DNA from: a virus
Virus record (IMG/VR): IMGVR_UViG_3300029448_000026
Location: 1 to 58,522 of that record
Reading direction: 5' to 3' (one strand)
DNA: 58,522 nucleotides
Shown here: positions 17,479 through 25,963 of the stretch, in pieces
How positions within the stretch are numbered: position 1 is the stretch's first letter
How the letters are laid out: the number at the start of each line of letters is the position of its first letter
Program-made: the position numbers and the translations under genes
Notes under the pieces: model-generated
What the model saw: the letters and a program-made list of their open reading frames with translations, nothing else
Told to the model about the DNA's origin: nothing
Database searches by the model: none

Positions 17479-17850
17479 TTATACCCTCGGTCCAAATCTT
17501 TCTCTATTCCATTTTTCATTTTTGCCAGGTTCATTAGGAAAATCATCATCCTCTAGATTAGGCCAATTTTTATGGGTTGGTAAGTCTCTAAGAGTTTGTC
17601 TATAAGTTTTCCACTCATCAGAAACACTACCTCCAGTCTCATTAGCAACCGAAACAACATAGTCACTTTTTTCTAACGCTTCATTACGCATCTGTCTCCA
17701 CACAGTTGCCTTGTCTTTTTCTATTGCTTCTTTAATTTGTTCTTCTGTAGGTGGCTCAACCCAATCAGGACTGTCCTCATCAATAGTTACTTTTGTCATT
17801 GTTCCATCTACTGCAATAACTGTACCTGTCTGTGTTCTTTTTTCTGTCAT
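17479..17850 (-). CDS. Tail-fibre assembly-like protein, paralogue 2 (123 aa)
   Basis: The end of this protein (TYRQTLRDLPTHKNWPNLE) is almost the same as in the gene at 12720-13202, so the two are paralogues in the C-terminal domain. The N-terminal part (TGTVIAVDGTMTKVTIDED) differs. It sits immediately downstream of the 1020-residue fibre gene, in the same relation as its paralogue to the 723-residue fibre. This suggests one assembly factor per fibre. The domain is known to me from phage tail fibre assembly proteins. Confidence 0.7.
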   Translation of the reverse strand: MTEKRTQTGTVIAVDGTMTKVTIDEDSPDWVEPPTEEQIKEAIEKDKATVWRQMRNEALEKSDYVVSVANETGGSVSDEWKTYRQTLRDLPTHKNWPNLEDDDFPNEPGKNEKWNRERFGPRV

Positions 17851-17859
17851 TGTAATTCC

Positions 17860-20800
17860 CTATATATCCTTTAATCGCATAATCCTAAATTTACCATAGA
17901 ACTGACTGTTGGTGTATTGCAGAGTTTCTACTCTAATTTTATTTATAAAAGTAGCATCAGTTGAAGACCCTGATGTTCCATCAACTGAAAGTCTCTGAAT
18001 CCCAAATTCTCTTCTGTAGTTATTAGTAAATTCAATTTTAAATATGGGGTTATTCGTACCACCACTACTACCCAGTCTTGCAGGTTGATAATATTCTATA
18101 TTACCATAGGAAGAGCTATAACCACTGCCAGTATCACCCATTCCACTAATACTATACCAACCTGTTGAGCCAGAACTATTATCAGCATCTCTTTCTGCAC
18201 TTCCATTATAGGAAGATTGGTCACTGCCCCCAGTATAATGCCAACCAGCCCAACCATGTCCAGTTATGTAATTATTATTATGGTCTTTCTGTAAACCATT
18301 AGTATAATTGTTAAACCTGAAATTCCAATTTTTTGAACTACTATTATTTATCATTACATCCCAAAAATAAATTTTATAATAATATCCTCTTGCCACAGTA
18401 ACTTCAAAATATAAATCAGTACCATCTCCTTCATATGTAGTAACGTGTTCCCACCCTGATCCTCCTGCATCTGCCCAAGTTGGTGCGGTAGCATTTCCTT
18501 GAGAAGTTAGAACTTGCCCAGATGTTCCTGGGTTACTGTTACTCCCAAAAGAAGAACCACTGTTATTTCCACCAAAACTCATAGGGCCAGTGAACCAGTT
18601 TCCAGTATCAGAAATTCTAGCGTATTCAGTTGTACCAGAAGTGCTAGTTGTTGACCCAGGGCCACTGTACATTCTGATCCATCTTGACTTTAAATTCATG
18701 TCATCGTGAGATCGTAGGGTAAGGTCATTTGAATATTGATTAATTGAACAGTTTGCTTGACCACCAAATTGTATAACATCCATATTTGAGGCACTTGCAG
18801 GATTAACTAAATAAGAACTACTATCAATATCAACAAATTGAGTTGCATAAATTGAGCTTTGTGAATAGACCTGTCCTGTTCCAGTAATCCTAAATTTTTC
18901 TACACCACCTCCAACTACACGAAATGCATAACTAGCACCACCTGATACACGTATATCTTGTCCATATTCAGTTGCACTACCATTGCTTTTATTTACAATA
19001 AGCCCCCAATCATTATTGTTAGTAGCAGTTACATATAAAGTAGCGTCAGTACCATTGTTTGATGTTCCACCATCTATAGAAACTCCTGCACCAGTACCAG
19101 ATACAGTTAAAAAATTATCTACAGTTACAGCACCATTAAGATAAGTAGTTCCATTGTTGTAAAAGTCATAGCTTGTGTTTGTTGCTCCAACATACATACC
19201 TGCAGCTTGAATATCGCCAAGAATGTCTAGATTGCCATTTTGATGAAGTATAAACTCATCACTGCCCCCACTATTATCAATTCTGAAAGTGTCATCAGTA
19301 TGATTATACAAAATCCATGTAGTAGCTTGATCGTCAGTTGTTCTTAGTCTTAAATGTTTATTGATAAGAACATCACCCTCAAAATAAGCATGATTTGAAC
19401 TATCAATGGTTACTGCTAGAGTTGAACTATCTCCATCAACTGCACCTGTAAAAAATTCTATAACACCATTTGACCCTCTAATTTCAAGATCATTTCCTGC
19501 AAGCCTCATGTTTGCTTTGTAATCATTTCCATTAGAGTGGTCATAAAATAATTCTATTATAGGTTGGGCGTTATTCCCACCTACTACAAGATTATTGCCT
19601 CCTATAGTTACATCAGTTGCAAAAGTAGACATTGATGCATCTACACTTAATTTTGCAACACCCCCTGCAGGTCTTACCTGAAAAGTATTTCCTTCTGCAC
19701 TAATCCCTGCAGCTCCATTATTATCAATCATTTGTATTTCTGCTACACTGTCAGTACTTGTAAATGTAGCGACTGTGTTAGTGCCACCAGAGTTGAAGGA
19801 TGAAGCAGCACCACTGGCAACTATGTTGTTAGCAGTTACAGCACCAGTAATAGTAACACCAGAAGATGTTGTTTCTAGTTTCTTAGCGTTATTATGATAA
19901 AGCTCTACAGCAAGATCATTATCCATGTATATGTGAGTATCACCTGATTGAGAAACAAGTTTAAGGTCATTTGTATTAGTATTAACTAAGCCTTGTGAAC
20001 CAACTCCAGTGTAAAAGTTTGGCGCACGAAAAAACGTAGCTGCATCCACTCCACCTGCAAAAGTAGAATTTTGAGAGCCATCTAGTGTTAATGCCGTTGC
20101 ATTCGCACCAGTTTTAAAAACCATAGAACCCGTGTAACTAATGTTACCGTGATCTGGATCACCACTATGCCCCATATTTATTTGAGCAAGAGTGCCATTA
20201 CCATTAGAATTACCAATATTAAGTACGCCAGTTGTTGCTCCAGAACCATGATTGATTGTTACGTCACCCTTAAAAGTAGCCGTATTGCCACTTAGTATAA
20301 GAACATCTGCTTCTGAGGTACTTGCATTTAGAGTTTTAAAATGTATAGCTCCAGTAGGTGTACTAGCTGCTACATTTACTATTTTTGACTCAATAGACGT
20401 ATAATTTCTAGCAGTGCTACCATCATCTTCACCACGAAAGTCTATTCTACCTATAGAATCTGCATTTGCAACTTGTGAAGAATCACGCCATAGAACTAAG
20501 TCGGGAGCTGCACTTGTACCTGTATTTGTATTTTTTATAAGTACTTGGTCAGTGGCATTATCGGATGTAAAAGTAACATCGCCATTGATTTCTAAATCAT
20601 CAGTTAGGTTCATATGAACAGATTTAGTAGCAGGAGTCGTAACAAAGACTTCTACAGCAGCAGTAAAGTTTATAGCACTAGTATTCCCAGCTGAATTAGA
20701 AAGGATTTGATTTCTGGCTAAAGTAGGACCTGAAGTAGTAAATGTACCTTCTCCAACTTCCCATAGATTATTAGCTAAGTCTTGAATAGCATAGTAAGTA

Positions 20801-20922
20801 CTATTATTGTTTCCAATAGCTGCAAAGGTTTGATACCCAAGTTCAGCTGAACCAAGAGTTACATTCCCAGTACCAGGTGCAGCTGCTGTAACTTTAATTC
20901 GATCTTTTACAACAAGTGCCAT
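17860..20922 (-). CDS. Long tail fibre protein (1020 aa)
   Basis: The N-terminal 70 residues (RIKVTAAAPGTGNVTLGSAE, QILSNSAGNTSAINF) match the attachment domain of cyanophage-type fibres. The long middle has many repeated beta segments of the form DVTFTSDN, GDVTINHGSG and LTLDGSQNSTFAGGV, typical of a triple-helical shaft. The last 180 residues are rich in Tyr, Trp, Ser and Gly (GHGWAGWHYTGGSDQ) and probably form the receptor-binding tip. I see no intramolecular chaperone dyad. It is followed by a fibre-assembly-like gene. Confidence 0.8.
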   Translation of the reverse strand: MALVVKDRIKVTAAAPGTGNVTLGSAELGYQTFAAIGNNNSTYYAIQDLANNLWEVGEGTFTTSGPTLARNQILSNSAGNTSAINFTAAVEVFVTTPATKSVHMNLTDDLEINGDVTFTSDNATDQVLIKNTNTGTSAAPDLVLWRDSSQVANADSIGRIDFRGEDDGSTARNYTSIESKIVNVAASTPTGAIHFKTLNASTSEADVLILSGNTATFKGDVTINHGSGATTGVLNIGNSNGNGTLAQINMGHSGDPDHGNISYTGSMVFKTGANATALTLDGSQNSTFAGGVDAATFFRAPNFYTGVGSQGLVNTNTNDLKLVSQSGDTHIYMDNDLAVELYHNNAKKLETTSSGVTITGAVTANNIVASGAASSFNSGGTNTVATFTSTDSVAEIQMIDNNGAAGISAEGNTFQVRPAGGVAKLSVDASMSTFATDVTIGGNNLVVGGNNAQPIIELFYDHSNGNDYKANMRLAGNDLEIRGSNGVIEFFTGAVDGDSSTLAVTIDSSNHAYFEGDVLINKHLRLRTTDDQATTWILYNHTDDTFRIDNSGGSDEFILHQNGNLDILGDIQAAGMYVGATNTSYDFYNNGTTYLNGAVTVDNFLTVSGTGAGVSIDGGTSNNGTDATLYVTATNNNDWGLIVNKSNGSATEYGQDIRVSGGASYAFRVVGGGVEKFRITGTGQVYSQSSIYATQFVDIDSSSYLVNPASASNMDVIQFGGQANCSINQYSNDLTLRSHDDMNLKSRWIRMYSGPGSTTSTSGTTEYARISDTGNWFTGPMSFGGNNSGSSFGSNSNPGTSGQVLTSQGNATAPTWADAGGSGWEHVTTYEGDGTDLYFEVTVARGYYYKIYFWDVMINNSSSKNWNFRFNNYTNGLQKDHNNNYITGHGWAGWHYTGGSDQSSYNGSAERDADNSSGSTGWYSISGMGDTGSGYSSSYGNIEYYQPARLGSSGGTNNPIFKIEFTNNYRREFGIQRLSVDGTSGSSTDATFINKIRVETLQYTNSQFYGKFRIMRLKDI

Positions 20923-20942
20923 ATTTTTTTACCCTACTAGTG

Positions 20943-21416
20943 TTATGCAATCCTTATGATTGCGTTAGACGCGTTGTTAGTAGGAAATACTATTTGAAAA
21001 TCTCCTGCTGATGCAGCTTTATCTGCTCCAAAATCTAGAATAGCTACTGCTTTATTAGACGAGTTAGTATTGTAAATTATAGCTCCTCTTGCGCCTGTTA
21101 TAGTAACAGTACTAAAAGTAAGGGGTTGAAAACTAGCTGTTGCAGTTGTACCTCCCCCAGGTGCTGTAGGAGTTATATTAGTTAACGCGTTCCCCCCTGC
21201 AGAGTAATTTGTACCAGTAACTTGGTTGTTATCAGAATACGTAGTGATACTACCATTCATAGTACTCCCAGACCCACCAAAAGATCCTTGAGTAGGTTCA
21301 GCACTATTAGTAAACATAGCTAGTTTAAAAGCGTGTTGCCCAGTTGTAAAATTATGCGTACCCTTCATCAGATCTATTTTGAATTGGGTAGATAAAAAGT
21401 TCCCATTAAAGGCCAT
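20943..21416 (-). CDS. Virion-associated protein near fibre genes (157 aa)
   Basis: The opening (MAFNGNFLSTQFKIDLMKG) and the pattern FKLAMFTNSA are familiar from small virion proteins encoded just before fibres in marine podoviruses and myoviruses. The rest is beta strands with Gly/Thr turns, and the end (FGADKAASAGDFQIVFPTN) is also conserved in that group. No catalytic motif is visible. A fibre connector or baseplate-like component is likely; the exact place in the virion is not known. Confidence 0.65.
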   Translation of the reverse strand: MAFNGNFLSTQFKIDLMKGTHNFTTGQHAFKLAMFTNSAEPTQGSFGGSGSTMNGSITTYSDNNQVTGTNYSAGGNALTNITPTAPGGGTTATASFQPLTFSTVTITGARGAIIYNTNSSNKAVAILDFGADKAASAGDFQIVFPTNNASNAIIRIA

Positions 21417-21417
21417 A

Positions 21418-21711
21418 TCAAAGTCTCCTTATTAGTTCAGCCAGTTTAGGATGCCCTGCATCCGTTATCGCATTATATACAGTAGTTCTATCACTTCCGA
21501 TAGCTTCTTTTATATAATGCGTTATTATTTTTGCCAAGTTGTTTTTATATTCTATCGCCTGTTCTTTTATTGCAGGGGGTGCTGTATCAGAGATTTGTAC
21601 TATCTGAGCAACACATTGATTGGCAACTTCCTCTGGAGTAAACCCCCTATTATTAGTTACATTTACCTGTACCTGAAAGTCAGTAGGCATTGATAAAGAT
21701 CCTGTTAACAT
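21418..21711 (-). CDS. Small conserved late protein (97 aa)
   Basis: After a short strand-forming N-terminus the protein is helical (EEVANQCVAQIVQISDTAPPAIKEQA, split by a proline pair, and KNNLAKIITHYIKEA). The ATG at 21711 is preceded by GAGGGAAC, a good ribosome binding site, which decides against the internal ATG. Similar short proteins lie beside fibre genes in marine phages and have no known role. Confidence 0.65.
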   Translation of the reverse strand: MLTGSLSMPTDFQVQVNVTNNRGFTPEEVANQCVAQIVQISDTAPPAIKEQAIEYKNNLAKIITHYIKEAIGSDRTTVYNAITDAGHPKLAELIRRL

Positions 21712-21720
21712 GTTCCCTCT

Positions 21721-22353
21721 TTATTTTGGTTTTATACTGTATTGCCCTGATCGGTAAGCATCTTGCCTTAACTTGCCATCAGAAAGGTTTTTAAGTAACT
21801 GTATAGATTGAGCAAATTCTTTATCATATAGAGTTACTATATCTGGCTCCGCTTTCATAAACCGAGCAGCTTCAATTAAAGCTCCGTTTAGTAATGCGGA
21901 ATCAAATTCTGCTCCTAGCCAAGGAGTAGTGCCTGCTGTTACTATGGATTCAGGATAGTACCCATAGTGCAGATCTGTTGTATGATTACTGTTTGGGGTA
22001 GGGCCTATTATTATATATTCATCGCTAAAATAAGCGTAATGCTTGGGGAACCCTGTAGTAGCAGATTTAGGATAAGCTTCCCGTATAAAATTTTGGTCTT
22101 TCTGTATTAAGTAATTAACGTTACCATCAGTGTCCGTAACAGATAAACTATAACTATATAAAAAATCTGGAGGTATGGCTAAATACTGGTTTGCATTAGT
22201 TAACGTACCTGCAACATTCCTTCTAATAGCTGGTAATTGAACTATATTATATATTTTTTGTTCAGCCTGTTGGGTAAACAAAGCAAGCTGGTCATCTGAA
22301 AAAGAATGTTCAGCTATTTCTTTTATATTAGTTTTTAGCGATGCGTAATTCAT
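21721..22353 (-). CDS. Phage adaptor-type neck protein (210 aa)
   Basis: The protein resembles head-tail adaptor proteins of the SU10 type: an N-terminal helical part (LKTNIKEIAEHSFSDDQL, EQKIYNIVQLPAIRR), a beta part with the frequent segment YLAIPPDFLY, and a C-terminal helix pair (ALIEAARFMKAEPDIVTLYDKEF). These proteins bind the portal ring and extend the neck. A second neck protein (gp4-like) lies at 24831-25517. Assignment is from remembered sequence pattern. Confidence 0.65.
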   Translation of the reverse strand: MNYASLKTNIKEIAEHSFSDDQLALFTQQAEQKIYNIVQLPAIRRNVAGTLTNANQYLAIPPDFLYSYSLSVTDTDGNVNYLIQKDQNFIREAYPKSATTGFPKHYAYFSDEYIIIGPTPNSNHTTDLHYGYYPESIVTAGTTPWLGAEFDSALLNGALIEAARFMKAEPDIVTLYDKEFAQSIQLLKNLSDGKLRQDAYRSGQYSIKPK

Positions 22354-22356
22354 AGG

Positions 22357-22644
22357 TTATCTCATTTTTGCTGGTCTTACACCTTTTTTAACTATACCTG
22401 CGCCACGAACTTTACCACCTTTTGTACCGCCTTTGGTCTTACCGCCCGTAGCGTAACCTTTTTTCATAGCTCCGCCCATAGCATAACTTTTTTTCTTCAT
22501 CATGCCACCTTTGCTCATAAAACCCATATTATTACGAACATCTTTAGGTAAAGAAGCTGCTCCCTTATTTGGTGCTGGTTTTAAACCGCCTGCAGCCATA
22601 CCTTTCTTCATTTTACCGCCCATCATGTAACCTTTTTTCTTCAT
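22357..22644 (-). CDS. Lys/Gly-rich basic protein with RGAGI...RP.KMR tail (95 aa)
   Basis: The sequence is a run of Lys, Gly and Met repeats (KKKGYMMGG, MKKKSYAMGG, MKKGYATGG) and ends in VRGAGIVKKGVRPAKMR. The same ending, VRGAGIAQRGVRPVKMR, closes the protein at 24506-24820. It overlaps the upstream gene by four bases (ATGA). The high charge suggests DNA or RNA binding, or an unstructured capsid-interior peptide. I do not know a proven function for this group. Confidence 0.65.
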   Translation of the reverse strand: MKKKGYMMGGKMKKGMAAGGLKPAPNKGAASLPKDVRNNMGFMSKGGMMKKKSYAMGGAMKKGYATGGKTKGGTKGGKVRGAGIVKKGVRPAKMR

Positions 22645-23321
22645 TTGTCTGTCTCCTTATATAAGTTATTGAAGACTCGACCAATATCCCAAATATAGTC
22701 TATATCTTCTTTAGAATTATAGATATATTGATTTGGTTTAAAATCTGGTGCGCCTTGACCTGTTTCAAACCACGCAGGGTGTGTAACCCGAACTCTATTG
22801 TTGGGTAAAGCAACAATATTACCAGTATACTCTCCTGCGTCTAATAATTCAAGTACATGACTTTGTTTGTGTTGTGCAGGATCATCAGCTACTTCACTAT
22901 CAGTGTAATCCACTGTAAAATAATACTTTGCAGGGAAGAACTCCCCATCAACTTTAGCTATCCAAGGGGCAGGTGAAGCTCTTTCTATTTTATAAACAGA
23001 ATGATTATGAGACATACAATCCCAAGGTTGCGCTAAGTATGGTGGTAACTCTGTAGGCCACTCATCATAGGGAGTATCAGCTACGAGGGCTGTAAGGGGC
23101 ATTCTAGCCCACATAGCTCCACCATGTACGTTAGGATCATCCGTATTATCTGACTCACACCCAGTAAATATAACTTGGAAACTGAGAGTCCTGTTCGGCA
23201 TTGATGTGACTGCTACTACCATTGCGTGTAAAAATTCTCCATGATATTTTTCAAAATTACAGGTGTATTCCCTTCTTACCCATGCCTTGAAATAGGGTAT
23301 ATTGCTTTGTAAGTACGCCAT
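22641..23321 (-). CDS. Conserved phage virion-type protein (226 aa)
   Basis: A soluble, aromatic-rich alpha/beta protein (NIPYFKAWVRREYTCNFEKYHGEF, broken here for length; WPTELPPYLAQPWDC; KYYFTVDYTDSEVADDP). I recognise the pattern from uncharacterised structural-region proteins of marine phages but no named domain. Its start has no nearby overlap; a 32-base gap precedes it. Its stop overlaps the basic 95-residue gene. Function unknown. Confidence 0.6.
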   Translation of the reverse strand: MAYLQSNIPYFKAWVRREYTCNFEKYHGEFLHAMVVAVTSMPNRTLSFQVIFTGCESDNTDDPNVHGGAMWARMPLTALVADTPYDEWPTELPPYLAQPWDCMSHNHSVYKIERASPAPWIAKVDGEFFPAKYYFTVDYTDSEVADDPAQHKQSHVLELLDAGEYTGNIVALPNNRVRVTHPAWFETGQGAPDFKPNQYIYNSKEDIDYIWDIGRVFNNLYKETDK

Positions 23322-23353
23322 TTATATCTCTCGCTTTTATTTTTATCATTGTT

Positions 23354-24007
23354 TTATACTATTGTTATGTTTCCAACCATACTACTATGGCTTGTACATT
23401 GATACACCAAAGATGTATCGGAGGGTTCGTGAGGCACGATGAACTGTGTCAGTCCTGTAGTTGAATTGTAATTATCTGTAACACCCGTAGTAAAAGCAGA
23501 ACCACCGTTAGATGTTCTTATCTGCAAGGGATGGCTCCCTACGTTTGAAGTATTATCAATTAAATAAGTGTGTCCCTTATAGAAGGTAAAGTTTGGATTA
23601 TTACCAGATGTAGCCCCAGGACCTGTAAACGTGTAAGCAGATGATCCGTTTGTTCCTGCGGTATATTTAGTTACGGGGCCAGTTGTCTCATCATTAACTC
23701 TAATCCATGCCCCTCCATGAGCAAAATATAACCCACCAGTCGCATGAACATGAGCTACGGCTCCATGATATGTACTTGCGCTGGGCAGATCACTTAAAGC
23801 CCCGTAGTAAAAAACGATTTTGTTTGCCCCAGAACTAACGTCTATGACACCATTAGCGTCTATTATGTCAGTCAATACACTAGAACTATTTCCTAGAGCA
23901 GCGTAAATTTCGTTAAAATTATCATTTATTTTATCTGCGCCTGCTCGTAAAGTATCACCTGTACCGTCATTTGCACTGCTACCTATGCCTACTGCTTGTT
24001 TTGCCAT
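23354..24007 (-). CDS. Virion protein with cupredoxin-like C-terminal domain (217 aa)
   Basis: Residues 1-40 (GIGSSANDGTGDTLRAGADK, INDNFNEIY) are the common N-terminal segment of phage fibre-associated proteins. Residues about 115-217 look like a small cupredoxin fold: a strand, FYKGHTYLIDN, then HPLQI, and the terminal YQCTSHSSM. The four ligands of a type 1 copper site are present in order: H159, C204, H207 and M210, with C-x2-H-x2-M spacing as in amicyanin. Many marine phage virion proteins carry this fold; copper binding is not demonstrated. It lies between neck and fibre genes. Confidence 0.7.
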   Translation of the reverse strand: MAKQAVGIGSSANDGTGDTLRAGADKINDNFNEIYAALGNSSSVLTDIIDANGVIDVSSGANKIVFYYGALSDLPSASTYHGAVAHVHATGGLYFAHGGAWIRVNDETTGPVTKYTAGTNGSSAYTFTGPGATSGNNPNFTFYKGHTYLIDNTSNVGSHPLQIRTSNGGSAFTTGVTDNYNSTTGLTQFIVPHEPSDTSLVYQCTSHSSMVGNITIV

Positions 24008-24010
24008 TTC

Positions 24011-24502
24011 TTACCCTTCATCAAATGTGTCTGTTGTGGAGTCTAACGTAACTGCTGTACTATCAAAAGAAGGAATTGCGCCTGTAATAGTTACTGAACC
24101 GACTGAACTCGTTGCTGATACACCTGTAAGACTAACACCATCTAAACTAGTATCTGTTACTACAGTTACAACTCCTACAGAAGTTAAAGCTTTTAAATTA
24201 TTAGGTTGACTAAGTGCTTCATCACTACCACCCCCAACAGGGTCCCATCCCCATTGAATATTTCTGCTTGATACCAGTTCTGCAAAGTCAGATCTAGGAT
24301 TTTGTATAGCTTGTGGATCACTTACAGGAAACCTACCTAGTTCATTTTGTGGGTGATCTGGCTCCCAACACTCAGGACAAGCTAAAATATTGGTTGTACG
24401 CCCTCTAACCGTAGTCGATCTTAGTTCATTTAGCTGGTACTGAAACCCACAAACATCGCATATAGCAATAGCTCTGGCACTAGATGCAAACCTATTTGTC
24501 AT
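24011..24502 (-). CDS. Zinc-ribbon protein with one fibre-type beta repeat (163 aa)
   Basis: The N-terminal 45 residues contain two Cys pairs, CDVC and CPEC, about 25 residues apart, which would form a zinc ribbon. The middle is polar (SDPQAIQNPRSDF). The C-terminal part carries VSLTGVSATSSVGSVTI, the same repeat core as in the 285-residue protein at 16617-17474. The combination suggests a virion protein that joins a structural zinc finger to a decoration repeat. No named family is known to me. Confidence 0.65.
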   Translation of the reverse strand: MTNRFASSARAIAICDVCGFQYQLNELRSTTVRGRTTNILACPECWEPDHPQNELGRFPVSDPQAIQNPRSDFAELVSSRNIQWGWDPVGGGSDEALSQPNNLKALTSVGVVTVVTDTSLDGVSLTGVSATSSVGSVTITGAIPSFDSTAVTLDSTTDTFDEG

Positions 24503-24505
24503 TCA

Positions 24506-24820
24506 CTACCTCATTTTAACAGGGCGTACACCTCTTTGGGCTATACCTGCTCCACGAACTTGACCACCTGTTTTCATACCGTCTGTACCCTGCCTTCTGC
24601 CACCTTTAAGTGTACGTTTTTTCTTTCTAAATCCTTTTGGCCCTGCCCTGTCAATAAAATCAGTACCATGCATTCTTAGAAACTCTGCTTCTTCCTTTGG
24701 GGTCATCTTATCGTCTGGGTAAAATATACCCCCACCTTTACGGTCTGGATCGGACATACCAATATCTAACTCGTTAAAAGTAGGACGTTCTATAACTTTT
24801 GGATCTTTTGGTCCTGCCAT
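24506..24820 (-). CDS. Basic protein with RGAGI...RP.KMR tail (104 aa)
   Basis: The N-terminal half is acidic and polar (ERPTFNELDIGMSDPDRK); the second half is very basic (GFRKKKRTLKGGRRQG) and ends VRGAGIAQRGVRPVKMR, nearly identical to the end of the gene at 22357-22644. The shared tail, not the body, links the two. It may be a binding peptide for DNA or another virion protein. Function unknown. Confidence 0.65.
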   Translation of the reverse strand: MAGPKDPKVIERPTFNELDIGMSDPDRKGGGIFYPDDKMTPKEEAEFLRMHGTDFIDRAGPKGFRKKKRTLKGGRRQGTDGMKTGGQVRGAGIAQRGVRPVKMR

Positions 24821-24830
24821 ATTATATCTC

Positions 24831-25517
24831 CTATATCCTATTTACTCTTGGCACGAAATGTTCCGATGTTTTCTCCCTATCTTCACCTGCTGCTAAACTA
24901 TACTGTTCATCATAAGCCTGTTTTAATATAGGTACTCTAGCTATAAGGTCAGGATCTTTCATAGCAATGTGGTAAGCTAATCCTGCTACTAAGCAAGGTA
25001 AAAACCTAAAATTCATATCTGCTGTTTCCACACCGCTACCAGCGTCTTCTACTCTTCGCATACGCCAGTAAACTAACGTATAACTATTATTGTCTGGTAC
25101 AGGCCATAAGTTTACTCTAGGAGCATCTCTTAGACGCTCTATCCATATTTGTATAGGTCTACCCTGTGATAACTTGTTTGGAATAGACGCGTAAGTACTT
25201 ACACCTATACGACTTATGGTGAGATCAGATTGTGTTGTAGAATTGCCAGCGTTTGTGCGTATTACGTGATCGAGTAAGTCTATTGTATCAGATAGTAATG
25301 TATATTGAGAAGTCCCAGCTGTAAGGGCTTGAGTTTTCTGATCTATTGTCCATAGGTTCAAACCTCTGTTCTGCCACTCAATAGTCATCAGATTCATAGA
25401 TCTGCGGGCAGTTCTTAAATCATAACCTGAACGCATCTCCCTACCAGCACGTTCCCACGCTTCTTCAGCAATCTCTGTGAAGTCCATGTCAAAAGCTGTA
25501 GTTCCTGATGTAGCCAT
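24831..25517 (-). CDS. P22 gp4-like neck / head completion protein (228 aa)
   Basis: The segment IAEEAWERAGREMRSGYDL followed by RTARRSMNLMTIEWQNRGLN is the hallmark N-terminal helix pair of P22 gp4-type tail accessory proteins in marine phages. The rest has beta segments (PIQIWIERLRDAP, VNLWPVPDN) and a terminal helical part. In P22, gp4 binds the portal ring after packaging and is the platform for gp10. The gp10-like gene at 8724-10739 and a P22-like portal support this. Confidence 0.75.
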   Translation of the reverse strand: MATSGTTAFDMDFTEIAEEAWERAGREMRSGYDLRTARRSMNLMTIEWQNRGLNLWTIDQKTQALTAGTSQYTLLSDTIDLLDHVIRTNAGNSTTQSDLTISRIGVSTYASIPNKLSQGRPIQIWIERLRDAPRVNLWPVPDNNSYTLVYWRMRRVEDAGSGVETADMNFRFLPCLVAGLAYHIAMKDPDLIARVPILKQAYDEQYSLAAGEDREKTSEHFVPRVNRI

Positions 25518-25526
25518 ATTTATCCT

Positions 25527-25748
25527 CTATGTGTACAAGGTTTGTTTCCTTCTACCTTCCATTACTTTACCACAGCCTCTAGCTATGGAACGTTTACGTC
25601 TAGCTAAACCCCCACCAAACTTTTTACTTTCTACCCCTTTATTTTTAGGGTTAAAACCTTTTGAAAGTAAAAACTGATCTAAACTCATTTGGTCAGATGC
25701 AGGTCCATCAAAGTATTCTTCTCTAAGCTGTTTCTCTTCTTCTGTCAT
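25527..25748 (-). CDS. Small basic protein with GGGLARRKR and RGCGKVME (73 aa)
   Basis: The start is set at the ATG at 25748, which overlaps the upstream stop as ATGA; a longer reading would need a TTG. The N-terminal half is acidic and helical (TEEEKQLREEYFDG); the C-terminal half is basic with GGGLARRKRSIARGCGKVMEGRRK. The GGGLARRKR core recurs in the protein at 25960-26232. I know this type from marine phages without assigned function. Confidence 0.65.
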   Translation of the reverse strand: MTEEEKQLREEYFDGPASDQMSLDQFLLSKGFNPKNKGVESKKFGGGLARRKRSIARGCGKVMEGRRKQTLYT

Positions 25749-25963
25749 GCCCAAGGTCCTTTCCCAGCACCTTTTGTAGCTGCCCCCATACCACGTACTA
25801 AACCGCCACCAGCTTTCTTTTCTGGTTTTTTAATGTCTGGTTGGGGTGAGGGTATTTTTAAGGTCTTTGGGGCTTTAGTTCTCCCCATCGCCATATTTCT
25901 AGAGCCAACCATTTTGTCTCTTGCGTTACCAGTCATAAGTCTTTGGAAATTTGATTTATTCAT
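25745..25963 (-). CDS. Small basic protein with GGGLVRGMGAATKG (72 aa)
   Basis: A hydrophilic protein rich in Lys, Arg and Pro (KAPKTLKIPSPQPDIKKPE) ending with GGGLVRGMGAATKGAGKGPWA-like glycine/basic sequence, a variant of the RGxG tails of its neighbours. Both ends overlap the adjacent genes by four bases (ATGA), so it is translated in a chain with them. Function is unknown. Confidence 0.65.
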   Translation of the reverse strand: MNKSNFQRLMTGNARDKMVGSRNMAMGRTKAPKTLKIPSPQPDIKKPEKKAGGGLVRGMGAATKGAGKGPWA

